Made by a program: the position numbers and the translations under genes
Part shown: one piece after another, positions 1 to 10,509 of the stretch
How positions within the stretch are numbered: the first letter of the stretch is position 1
Layout of the letters: every line of letters begins with the position of its first letter
The notes under the pieces: generated by a model
Seen by the model: only the letters and a program-made list of their open reading frames with translations
The model's database searches: none
Told to the model about the DNA's origin: nothing
Source of the DNA: Anaeramoeba flamelloides
Taxonomy: Eukaryota > Metamonada > Anaeramoebidae
Assembly: GCA_027625915.1 (NCBI GenBank)
Contig: JANTQA010000023.1
Span: forward strand, 14,074,001-14,138,000
Length of the DNA: 64,000 nucleotides
Reading direction: 5' to 3'

Positions 1-929
1 TCTTTTAATTCAGTTAAGATTAGTATTTTTAGCTCTAATGATTTGACCCTTAACAAATTTTTTAGATTTAAAAATAATAAGAATAATTATATTGCTCATT
101 ATTATTAATTATTCTTTTTTGAAATTTTTTAAAAATTTTTTTAAAATGTTAATATTAGAATTTTCCATCGAAAAGTCTAGAATACCTGATAATTTAATTC
201 TTTCATTTTAATATATTTAGTTTTTAATAATTTAACTTTATGTGATAAAAAATATTTTTTGAAAAAATTCAATTAAACAAAACGAGTAGTTTGAGTATGT
301 TATTTTGGAAAAAAAAATGAACATTTTTTTATGCAATATACTTTTCTTTTAAATCCTTTAAATTTTCCAGAATTACTAAATCATTAGATTAATTGTGTTC
401 TTTATTTGAGACAAAATTTATATGTTGATAAATTTTTGTTTACAACTAACTGATCTTCAAAACAATATTTGTTTTTTAAATAAACAAAAAACAGCAAAAA
501 CACATTAATGATTAGACCCCATGAAAACAATTTCTGAATTGAATTTTAATTTTATTATTAAATTTTAATAATAGACCAAACTAAAGGAGATATTTCATTT
601 ATCACAGCTTTTCAATATTAAAATCATACAATAACAAATTAATAATTATTTTTTTTCGAAAGTTATTATCATCTTTTTATACTTCTTCAACTTTTCTTAA
701 CTTTTATTTGTAGAAATTTTAACAGTAAAGTTGAAATGTCCTTTTTTATTCAATAGTTTATACCAAATGTAGACTTCTCTCTTTTTTATGGGAATTGAAC
801 TTTTGAACTTTAAAATACCCTTTAAAAAAAACTCTTCTATCTTATATTTCAACACCTATTTCTCAATTAGTTCTTAATAGTTTGTTAGTAAATAAATTTG
901 GAATTTTAATTATTTTTTCAAAAAAAAAA

Positions 930-1535
930 TTGTATTTCCCTCTATTTTATTTTTGAAATAGTATTCTTTAATTTGGTTTTGAAAAATATTTGAAAATTGA
1001 ATTTTGAAATGAAATTTTTAAAAAAAGAAATTCAAAAATAATATTATATAGTAATGGAGCGAGAAATTCCATGTTATTATATTGTTTCAGTTCATTTAAA
1101 TTAAGAATTTACAAACAAATTTTCCAAAATATGTATCGGTCGATTTTTTTTTTTTTTCATTCATTGAATCAACAAATTTATTTGGAATAGCGATCCTACT
1201 TTTTTAGTCTTCTAAAAGAAGTTATTTGTTTCAAATACACACCTTTACAGGTCTCAATTTTTTTTAGTTTGCTTTTTGATTAATTTTACTCATTTGTATA
1301 AACACATTACTAGATCCAAAACCATATTTAATAAAACCAAAAATTTTTATCAAAAATAAATTGTTCAAAAAATGGAAAAATTAAAGATTCAACTCTGAAT
1401 TACTTTGGATTCTTTTCACAAATAGAGCAGTGAATTATTTTTTGGTTTCAAAATTTCAATATCTAATGGCACTCAAAAAATATTTTTTAGTAAGGCTTTT
1501 ACACAAATAAAATTTTTCAAAATGATAAAATGTAC
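930..1535 (+). repeat. Dispersed repeat R2, copy 1
   Basis: About 600 bp aligns by eye, collinearly and in the same orientation, with 54375-54970. Shared landmarks are 'gaaatagtattcttt', 'caacaaatttatttgga', 'tttaataaaaccaaaaatt', 'tttcaatatct', 'ggcactcaaaaaa' and the end 'aaaatgtacttact'. The copies differ by many substitutions and small indels, so the duplication is old. In copy 2 the right end abuts a candidate minus-strand exon; here no exon follows, which suggests that the repeat itself is the mobile unit or that this copy is a decayed gene fragment. Confidence 0.7.
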
Positions 1536-1744
1536 TTACTTAAATTAAAAAAAATCTAACAACAGTTGATATGTTTTTTAATTTGGTCTTGCAAATGATA
1601 TTATTATTTTTTATATTACTATTTTAATTATTTTACTTCTCTTTTTTGTATTTTGATAATCTTCTTGAATTGCTTCTTTCTCTCTATAAATATATATAAA
1701 AAAATCTTATTTATATTGGTTTTTTTTTTTTTCACAATCTTGTA

Positions 1745-2321
1745 ATATGTTCCTACAACCCAAAAAACACTAAAAATCGAAAACTGATCAAATACCTCCC
1801 ATTAATACAATCAAAAAAACTAAATGAAAAAATAAAAATAAATAAAGTTTCAATTTAACTTATTCTTGAAAACATTTTTTGCCAGAATCATTGAATTCAT
1901 ACTTGAAATGATGTATATTTTTAGATACACTATCTTGTTTTAACTCATTTACTAAAACAAATTCTAAATTATGGGAATTTTCTTTTCACAAAAGGGACTA
2001 ATTTGGTCCTCAAATGTTTTTTTTAGTTTTAAATGGTAAAATTAAAAAAAAGTTATTTAAATAGACAAACTATCTGGAAAAGTATTCTAATTTAATATAT
2101 ATATAGCTAATTCTTTGCTTTCAAACTTTTCTCAACCCCAATTTTTCAAAAAAAAATAAAAAAGTGTACCCTAATTTCAAAAAATATTTTTGATATTCAA
2201 AAGTTGAGTGTTTTTATTCTAAAAAAATTTATACCAGTAGTTAATTGAATTAAGTTATAAACTTAGATTTCGAAAAATATTAATCAGAAAAAAATAGTGC
2301 TTAATTTTATTAAGGACATAT
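1745..2321 (+). repeat. Dispersed repeat R1, copy 1 (uninterrupted)
   Basis: About 577 bp matches 25151-26210 in direct orientation, apart from a 475-bp insertion in the second copy. Both copies begin near 'atatgtccctac' (here atatgttcctac) and finish at 'taaggacatat', so the ends form a short inverted repeat of roughly 11 bp (ATATGTCCYTA). That fits a small non-autonomous DNA element. No target duplication is clear at the outer ends. The TA at 2037-2038 is the empty site corresponding to the insertion point in copy 2. Confidence 0.75.
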
Positions 2322-2792
2322 AAAAACAATAGTAAATTCTAAATCAATATTTAATTCATTATGAAAATAATTATTGTAAAAAATTAAAAAGAATATTCTT
2401 TTAAAATCGTCTTGATAGATCCCAAATAGTTTTTTTATGTTCTAATTTTTCTACAACATACAAAAAGATTAACTTAAAAACAATACACAATGTTATTTTG
2501 ATGGTCTTTTTATTTGGGATATAACAAGAGAATTGAACTATTTTAGTTGCTTGCAACATAAATATTTTGAGTGATAGAAATTCGATTGCAAATTGCAGGA
2601 GTTTCAAAAAAAAAAAATTAACTTTAAAATTATGAGATCAAAATTTATTTAAGAATTTGATTATTATTTCTGTTTTTTATTTATTTTAAAAAAATAAAAA
2701 TTCATAAAAAAAAAAAAAAAGATAAAAATGAAATTAATTTAATAGATCCAACAAAAGTAGAATTTTCTATTGGGTTTATGAAAAGGTTAATA

Positions 2793-2796
<4 letters not shown>

Positions 2797-2842
<46 letters not shown>

Positions 2843-2851
2843 GTATGTATA
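2797..2851. repeat. (TA)n(TG)n microsatellite
   Basis: A run of TA dinucleotides passes into TG and TGTA units. Similar pure TA tracts lie at about 3919-3945 and 23262-23286. Hexamer AAAAAG tracts lie at about 5208-5232 and 13331-13366. Confidence 0.8.
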
Positions 2852-2939
2852 TGTTTTATTTTTTTTTTTAACAAATAAAACCCAATTAAATAAAGAATAA
2901 AAATAAAGAAAAAAAGTATAAGAACTAAATACTGATGAG

Positions 2940-5900
2940 TCAACAACATGATTTTTTCTTATCTTTTCCCTTTTTAAAGTTAACAGTATTCGTTGTTTTT
3001 GGTTTTCCAAATTTTTTCAATCTATTTTTAATTTAAATATCAAAGAAGAAAAGTATAAATACATAAAAGAAGAAAAAAATAAGTTTATTATTAATAAATT
3101 ATTAGTTATTTCCAGAAAAGAAGGGCAAATATAAACCCCATTTCAAAAAATGTGACTAGCCTGAAATAATAAATTGAAAAAAAATAATATCTTATTTTGT
3201 ATTAAAGAACAACTAATTATTAAATCTTATTGATAATTCACTTTTTTTAATTATTCTAAACATAATAAAAGCCTAGTATTTTACAAATTAAAAAAAATAA
3301 AACCAAAAACTAAAAAAAAGTGAATCAAAATTTTTGAAATGTGCACGAAGGATTTTTTATTAGTGAACTTTCAATGAAAAAAAGGTTATCATGTAGATTT
3401 TTTGCTAATAATTACAGGCATTTTTATAGACGTTATATTGTCTCAATTTTTTTCATTTTTATTTGTGTTTCTAAAGATCTTTTTTTTTATGAATGATCTT
3501 TTGCAAAAAAGAGTATAAAAAAAAAGAAAAAATGTTAGTAAAAAACAGAAAAACAAAAATTAAACAAAAATTAAACAAAAATTATTCAAAAAAAAAGAAA
3601 AACCAAAAACAAAAAGAAAGAAAAACAAAAATTAAAAAAAAAAAAAAATAACAATTGAAGAAATTAGAAAAAATGAATCTGGTTCTAAAATTGAAAATTT
3701 TTTTTTTGAGAAGAATCAAAGACAAAACCCCACAGAATCACTTCCATTAACATTATAAAGTGAGTCAAGATTTTTGAAAAATAGTTTATGTTCAGAATTC
3801 ATTTGTAAAGTACATCCTTAAGTCCTTTTATTTGAGTTCTAACTTTGTAAAATTCCTTTTTAAAATCAATTTTCTATTCCAATAAATTATTTTTTATTTT
3901 TTATATGAATGATAATCTCCATATATATATATATATATATATATACATATTGTCCAAATTTTTAATTGTTTCGTTAAACAATCATTTATTTTGATTAAAA
4001 CAATCAAAAGTATCATTATTTGTGGATTTTTTTATATAAAATGAATGATCATAGTTGATTTTCTTTTTACTTTTTGTACAAATTTAATAGATTTTTCATT
4101 TGTTTTATAAAAAATCATTTATTATTATTCTTCTTAGGTGTTTATTTTATACCAAACACTTTATAATGATTAAACTTAATTTAAATAGATTTTAAAAGTT
4201 ATTTTGTTGAATGATTTAATATTAGCATAATTCACTTTTTAAACAGTAAATATTTTATTTTTTGTTTTTCTTTTTTTTTTTTTTGAAGTTTGTTGTTTAG
4301 TGATGTATTTCAACTTTCGATAATAGGTGATGGTTATTTTAATTTAAATTCATTAAATGAAACTAAAGATCGTGTATTTTTTTAACTTATTAATTTCTGT
4401 TTTTTAAAGTGGTGTTTTGTTCATATACTCTATTCCAAAAATTTGAAAAACACATCTAAAATCAAAAATAGACAAAAAAAAAAACTCAAATATTTTATAT
4501 TTTTCCAAACTTAATATTAAACCACGATTAAGTTAGCTGGTATTAATGTTTTTATATGTAATCATTTTTATCCAAATACAAGAAAAAAATATTAAATACA
4601 AAAAAATAAAAATTGTTCTATTCAAAATTTTGGAAACAAGCGAAACAATAAAATTATATTGATAAATTTTATGAAATTTCACCAATAATTATTGTTCGAT
4701 CAAATGGTTAGATATCATCAACTTATTTTATGGGGTTTTTTTCGATTTAACTAAACTCAACTTTAACCTTAATATCAATCATTTGTAAAAATCTTTTGAA
4801 GATCGAACGAAACAGACTACGTTACTGGGCAAAAGAAATGAAAACAAAACGTAAAAGATAAAAAATGAAATAGTTTGTAAAATCAAAATTATTTCCAAAT
4901 TTCAGAAAGGTGTAATATTGTTATTCTTTAAATGGTATTAACTGTGTCCAATTTTTTGGAATTTAGTTTATAAATCAACCTTATTAAAAAAAAAATATAT
5001 TATCAATATTATATTATTTTTTCAATTTCTACTATAAGTACAAATCTATTATTTAATCTCTATTGAATAAAATATTAAAAATTCATTAAAAAACATTTTT
5101 TTTACAATTTGTTTGTTTGATTTTCTCTTTTTCTTTCAAAAAAAATCATAATAAAATCCTGTATTTTTTCAAAGAAAAAGTATTTTTTTTTTTTGAATCA
5201 ATCAAAGAAAAAGAAAAAGAAAAAGAAAAAGAATAAATAAATGAAAAAAGAAATAAAGAAAAGAAAATTTGAAAAAAGGAAAATAAAATTACTTTTCATA
5301 AGATGAATCCATTAATTTATTGAATGCGGTATCAACATTGACACCAGATTTTGCACTAACTTCAAAATATGGACAATTGTTTTGTTTGGCCAAATTCTAA
5401 AAATTAATAAATAAAAATAAAAAAACAAGAATAGAAATTTTTAAAATGATATTAGTATTCAGAAAAATAATAAAAACTATTTTTTGTAAAAACAAAAATA
5501 GTAAAGAAAAATATAAATGCTATGTATTTTTTTTTAAACTCAAGCTTTTTATTTGTAAAAATTAAAAAATATATAATTCCTCATAACTACAGATAAGAAA
5601 GAGATTAGAACACTTAAAAGTTTAGTATAGTATTGTAGTTGTTGTGGAAAGATTTTGGGAAATCCTTTAGGTTATTAGGCAAAGTTTGAAAATTTTCTGA
5701 TCTTCTAATTTTCAAATTCAATTTGAGTAAAATAGAAAGCATTTTACTGTTAAATGTGACTTTAAAAATGTTATTTAAAGTTATTTTAGAAGAGTTTAAC
5801 CAATTTTTTTGCGACGTTGTTAATCTCATAAATCACAAAAGCTCGTCGCACTCAAGAATTTACAACATTGGAAAATTAATTTGGTTAAAGTAACCCAATT

Positions 5901-8900
5901 ATTTGTTCAATAAACTACAAAAAAGAAAAAAGTGCTTCAATTTTCCCTTAAAGGTTGGAAATTGAATGAATTCTCTTTCTTTGTCTAAAAAACAATGCCG
6001 AAAACCTAACAGTGTTTTTGGTTTTTCAGTTTCGAAAAAAAACTAATCTCATTTATAAAATAAAAAAACATTTGTTTTTTTTTTTCTTCAAGAAAAGAAA
6101 GAAGAAACCATTTTTAGAAGAATTTCAAAATGAGAAAAAAACATAATTACAAAGAAAAAAATTGGAAAAAAAAAAAAACACTTTATTTTTACTATGTCAA
6201 GTCAAGAATTTTTAGAGGAATAGTTCAAAATTAGTTACTGTTAATAACACATAATAGATGCCAGGTTTTATGTTTGATCGCTTTTGGTTGTTTCTAAATA
6301 AGCATGAAATAAAAGGGGAAATAGAGACTCATTGGAAAGTTGGACGATCTAGTTTGTCTCTGTATGATTTTTAAACCAAGTTTTATCCTTAATGTATGAA
6401 AATGGAAAATTTAACTTTAGTGCTTTCAATAACTTCATTGGGAGATAAAGAAGATCCTTTGAAGAACAAGTTATTCAAAGTATCATTAAAAATAACAAAT
6501 TAGTTGTTTTGGTTTAAATTTGTGTTGTTTTTTTATTGTCTTGAAGAGTTAGATCCTTTGTTCCAAAAAATAAATAGCATCTCATATTGTTTCATTTGTT
6601 CAAAAATCACCAGTTATAATTCCTCGTTTTGGATCCCCTTCCAGACTCAAAATATGATGTTGTTCTAGTGCTATGATTATATTTATTGTCGTTCTTCGAA
6701 CTCCTCAATATCATCTTATATCACTTCGAACAATATCATCTTTCTCGTTTTTCCAGGCCAAACTCGTAACATAAAAAAGTGATTGTTTCCAAATCAAAAC
6801 AATAAAGACAGAAATTCAAATGATAATAATGTATTTTAATTTATTAAAACCCAATGGCTCCAAGATATTAATATATAAAATGTTTAAGAGTTAATAATGG
6901 TCTGTTTCTTTGATCATTTTAAATCAATTTTCTTTCGATTAAAAATGAAAAGAAATTTATTTATCAAAAAATGCTTATTGGAAGGAAAATTTTGAATTTT
7001 AGACTTTTTGTGATTTTATTAAATCAAAAAAAAAAAAAAAGTGTGAAAAGCGAAATGAAACATATTTTATTAAAAAATTATTTTAGAAAGCACCTCTGTT
7101 TTTTAAACACATCCCAATTGGATTAAAAAAAGTTTTTACTAATATCCAAAATAGTGCTTTGTAAAGAGTTTTTATAAATTTTCAAAAAAAAATTATTTTT
7201 TGTGGCGGAGATAATGAACTAGTGGCAATGTGCCCAGCCTCAATCCCGAAACCCACGATGTTCAAATCCATTAATTATCGGTTTATGCATTGTTTATCGT
7301 TATTCTTATTCTGAAAGCTATAAAAGTCACAAAAACGTAATTTTAATTAAAAATCTTTGTTTATACTTTCAAGAAGCACTAATTTTAGGAAGAAATCGTC
7401 TGATCAATTTGAAATATTTTTTGGCCTTTATTCGAAATATTTTTTGAATTTTAATATCTGAATAAGAATTGGAACAAAATCACTCTCAATTTATGAAGTG
7501 GTTCTGATTTTTGAGATAAGGTTCATATATTACCCAATTCAATGATTATTTTAAATTTCAAGTTAATGATTATGGAACACATGGCTAATATTGTTTTTTA
7601 TATCTATAATGAAATTTAAAAAAAAAAAAACTACTTTTTTCAACATGTCAAATCGTTACTTTAAATAATGTAGTTTCAGATAAAGTATTAATCGCAATCG
7701 CTTTATTTTTTTTTTTGCAGTTTTTTTTTTTATTGTTTTTTTTTTTCTGGAATTTACAGAGATAAATTAATAAAATTTTCAGTTTTTTTGAAAATCTGAA
7801 CTTTTAAAAATAGGCTTTGTTTGCTTTTAGAAAGCGTTAGATTTGAGTGCTTACCCAAATTATTTCCATAGACTCAATTTATTAAAAAAATGATTTAACA
7901 TATCTTTTGGTTAAAGAAAAGGATTTTTGATCTGAAGAAGTGGATAAAAAATAATTTCTCGAATTCAAAATATTATATCATTTATTAATTTGAAAAATTC
8001 AATTGGTTCAATAGAGAAAAAATTTTTTTAAACAAACTAATTTTTATTTATTCAACATCCTTGTGTATTTTTTTATTTCAATCCAAATTAAAAAAAAAAA
8101 TGGTTTTATCTCAAAGTTAAATAAGAAATAAAGAAGAGAGAAATCAAATCAAATTTTTTTTCCTTTTTAATGGTATTGATAGTATCTTGTGTTTTTTTGT
8201 TTATGTTTATAAATGTACATTAAAAGACTAAATATTATCTTATTGTTCCATATCAAAGAAACAACTTTAAGAGAAAATTATTTTCCTTTTTAATCAATTT
8301 GGAAGAAGATCATGCGTTTTTGGTAGAACAATCATCGTCATGAAAGCAATTTTGGATGAATTTGAAATAAAATTATTTATTTGTTAATTAGAAAGCAACA
8401 GTAAATAATAAAGAACACGTTCGATCGAATTTGCTTTAATTTAATTAATTTATCAAAAATTTAACTGTTGAGAGAAAAATGTTGGACACAGAAAAATGGT
8501 TGGACACCATTTTTAATTGGGAACATTAGTAAAATTGAAAATCAAATCCTATTGATAACTTGGTGACTTTTATTTAAATCCAGGTTTAAAGGTGTTACAA
8601 GTTCATTAATCTGTGGTGTGTGTAGAATACTCATTTGAATGGTTGATAAATAAAGTAGATCATGCAATTTTAACAAAAATCCAAGTATTAGTAAAGTTTA
8701 CTATTAATTCTGAAAATGGTAATTTTTAAACTTGCTTTAGATTATAAGAGATAAGGTTTTGAAAAAGTAGAATTACATTAATCCATATTCTGATAAGTAG
8801 ATTATTGTTATTCTCTTTAGTTATTTCAAAAACGATTGAAATTAAAAATCATTTTCAGTAATGTTCCCAATTAAAATTGCTTTTCAACTATTTTTCTCTG

Positions 8901-9771
8901 TCCAAAATTTTTCTCTCAACAGTAAATATCAGCAAAATATACTTCTCAACAGGCTGATTTTTTATTTAATTATTTAGTCAAGGTCTTCTGTGAGTGCTCC
9001 CACTCTAAATAATTAACCCTCTTAATATATTATTAACCATTTTTTGAATTTTAAAAGGGTTAAAATTTCAATGATTTGGTCAGAAAATTTTACTAAGGAA
9101 AAAAGATAAGGATCCTGTTTTTTGAAAGACAAAGACCAAAGTTCTAATGGAACCTTTTGGAAATGTTTGTTATTCTGTAGAATCGAAAGAATTATTATTG
9201 CGGTTTTTTATTTTTATTTATCTGAACAAAGCCTTTAATCCAAAATTTTCCATTTTTTTTTTGGGATTGGATGTTATTTTTTACGGTTTTTGATGTTTTG
9301 ATCTTTGTTCTGTTTCAGAAGACCAAAAGAAGAAATTTAATTAAAAAAAAAAAAAAGAAAAAATAATTGTTTTACTTCTCCTTGTTCCTTTGTAACAACC
9401 CTTTCATCTTCTAAATCAACCTTGTTTCCAAGCAAAACTGTAGAAATATACTCTGGTGCGTTTTTTTTAATTTCTTCAAACCAGACATTAACTTGGTTAA
9501 AACTTTCTTCGTTTGTAACATCGTAAATAACAGCGACTCCTTGTGCGTTTCGATAGTAATTACTTGTAATTGTTCGAAACTTTTCTTGACCAGCTTTTTT
9601 GTTGTTTTGGTTTTTTTGTTTGTTTTGTTTTTTTTTTTTTATTTGAAGGTGATTAAGGTTTTAATAATCAATTCAGAATTTGTTTTTTATAAAATGGGTT
9701 TTTAGGGTGATTTATTTTTTTTGGATTTTGATTCAATACATTCCCAGAATTTAAAAAGAAATTAACAACAA

Positions 9772-9805
<34 letters not shown>

Positions 9806-10509
9806 AAGAAGTTTTGTTGTATTGGATCATTTCACAAGAAACTGTGGAATATTTTTGATTGAAAAAACGATTGTACCTGTGTCCCACTATTTGATTTAAA
9901 ATATAAAATTAAAAAGGTAAAAAAAAGATCAACAAAAAAAAAAATTAACAAATGGTTTTTTTAATAAGTATTCAAAAAGAAAAGTCCAAAATAAATTAAA
10001 AAATAAAAAAAAAAAGATTTACAATTTGAACTTTCACTGTTTCACCATCGAAATCTCGTTCCATATTTCTAAAATCTACTCCTACTGTGGAAATTACATC
10101 AAAAGAAAATTCGTTATCGCAAAACATTTTTAATAAGCATGATTTGCCGACTTGGCTATTTCCTTTTGAAAAAAATAAAAAAAAAAAAGAAATTGTTTTG
10201 TTTGGTTTTAAAATTAGAAAAGAGATCAAAAGAGAATTAAGTTCTGCGAAACACAAAGAATAAAGTTCCAATTAACCAACAAAAAATGTGGTGTGGTGGT
10301 CTATTTTGGTCAAATTGTTAGAAAACCAATTTTAAGCTTATTTGTGTTGTTAAGTTTGGTAAACTACACAATGACTTTTTTTTTTTAATTTTTTTTAATT
10401 TATTTTTGGTTTTATTTGGCTAAATTTTGAAAGAATAAAATAAAGAAAACAACGAACCTATAAGGAGCATTTTAAGTAAAGGTTTTGTTGATTTCTCTTT
10501 TTGTGTCAT
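2940..10509 (-). CDS. Rab-family small GTPase (six exons, complete)
   Basis: Exons on the minus strand are 10509-10458, 10162-10023, 9886-9877, 9593-9376, 5396-5293 and 3021-2940. They join in frame across GT-AG sites into 606 nt, giving 201 residues, the normal Rab length. Visible motifs: P-loop GNSQVGKS at 18-25, switch I/RabF1 STVGVDF, WDTAGQE at 65-71 with the catalytic Gln, FRTITSNYYR after it, NKVD at 124-127, SAK at 154-156, then a basic hypervariable tail ending Ser-Cys-Cys, the usual geranylgeranylation signal. The closest group by eye is Rab1/Rab8/Rab10, membrane-traffic switches at secretory membranes, but the subfamily is not settled. Exon 3 is only 10 nt and encodes the WDT of the G3 motif. 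Introns 4 (3,979 bp) and 5 (2,271 bp) are very long. The last exon was found from the phase-2 donor at 5292 and the tail motif; reading on past that donor would stop at once and lose the lipid anchor. Confidence 0.93.
3180..3790 (+). repeat. Dispersed repeat R3, copy 1
   Basis: Aligns by eye in the same orientation with about 12890-13545. Shared landmarks are 'ataaaaccaaaaactaaaaaa', a diverged Lys-codon-like AAAAAG tract region and a right part with 'gagaagaatcaaag' against 'gataagaatatggg', followed by 'cattataaagtgag' against 'cattataaattgag'. Identity is moderate with many indels. This copy lies inside Rab intron 5. The family is not recognised. Confidence 0.55.
4610..4930 (+). repeat. 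Dispersed repeat R4, copy 1
   Basis: Resembles 49020-49440 in direct orientation and 39640-40090 in inverse orientation. Shared landmarks are 'ttgataaatt', 'gaaatttca', 'ttattgatcaatcaaagg'-like and 'ttattttatttg'-like stretches, then 'caaaattatttccaaatt'. The copies are old and diverged. This one lies in Rab intron 5. Confidence 0.5.
8465..8922. mobile_element. MITE-4: foldback DNA element with ~80-bp inverted ends, in Rab intron 4
   Basis: The left end CTGTTGAGAGAAAAAT and the reverse complement of the right end (the + strand finishes ttctctcaacag) match over about 80 bp. Both arms also include 'ttttaattgggaacatta'. The right flank is TA; the left flank is AA, so the expected TA duplication is intact on one side only. 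There is no open reading frame inside. Style and size fit a Tc1/mariner-type MITE. The arms are only modestly diverged, so it is probably younger than the dispersed repeats. Confidence 0.8.
8966..9016. repeat. Perfect 12-bp-arm hairpin
   Basis: TTAATTATTTAG at 8966-8977 pairs with CTAAATAATTAA at 9005-9016. Inside, GAGTG at 8992-8996 pairs with CACTC at 9001-9005. It lies about 45 bp from MITE-4. It could be a tiny foldback relic; no regulatory role can be argued. Confidence 0.5.
9877..9886 (-). other. 10-nt microexon of the Rab gene
   Basis: The sequence tgggacacag is flanked by acceptor ATAG and donor GTACAA. It supplies Trp-Asp-Thr and the first base of the Ala codon of the invariant WDTAGQE motif. 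Without it the neighbouring exons would lose the G3 motif and the reading frame, so the call follows from the protein family's conservation. Confidence 0.9.

Larger units (their letters stand above)
1..2939. other. Intergenic repeat-rich DNA at window start
   Basis: No coding exon is recognisable on either strand. The stretch holds one copy of each of two dispersed repeats (about 930-1535 and 1745-2321, listed separately) and a dinucleotide tract near 2797-2851. The short open frames here are A/T-rich chance frames full of Phe, Lys and Ile. The left boundary may continue an intergenic region outside the window. Confidence 0.6.
3022..5292 (-). other. Rab intron 5 (2.27 kb)
   Basis: The donor GTAATT follows Tyr-Glu-Lys and the acceptor ATAG precedes the final tail exon. 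The intron contains dispersed repeat R3 copy 1 (about 3180-3790), R4 copy 1 (about 4610-4930), a TA microsatellite near 3919-3945 and an AAAAAG tract near 5208-5232. No other exon is recognised. Confidence 0.8.
5397..9375 (-). other. Rab intron 4 (3.98 kb)
   Basis: The donor GTAAAA follows Gln-Gly-Glu (9378-9376) and the acceptor TTAG is at 5400-5397. The intron falls between the Rab alpha-4 and G5 regions, which are contiguous in the protein, so no missing exon is required. It carries a 458-bp foldback element (8465-8922) and a small hairpin (8966-9016). A slightly GC-richer stretch at about 6230-6780 has no recognisable open frame. An intron this long inside a 606-nt coding gene is unusual for a protist. 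Confidence 0.85.

Noticed and set aside
5281-5292. Stop codon directly after the fifth Rab exon as the true end of the protein
   Set aside because: The TAA overlaps a GTAATT donor; accepting it would give a Rab without the lipidated tail, whereas an in-phase exon at 3021-2940 supplies a basic tail with Cys-Cys.
7200-7280. tRNA-like segment with a 'gttcaaatcc' B-box resemblance
   Set aside because: The T-arm does not pair, and no acceptor stem or anticodon arm could be folded around it.
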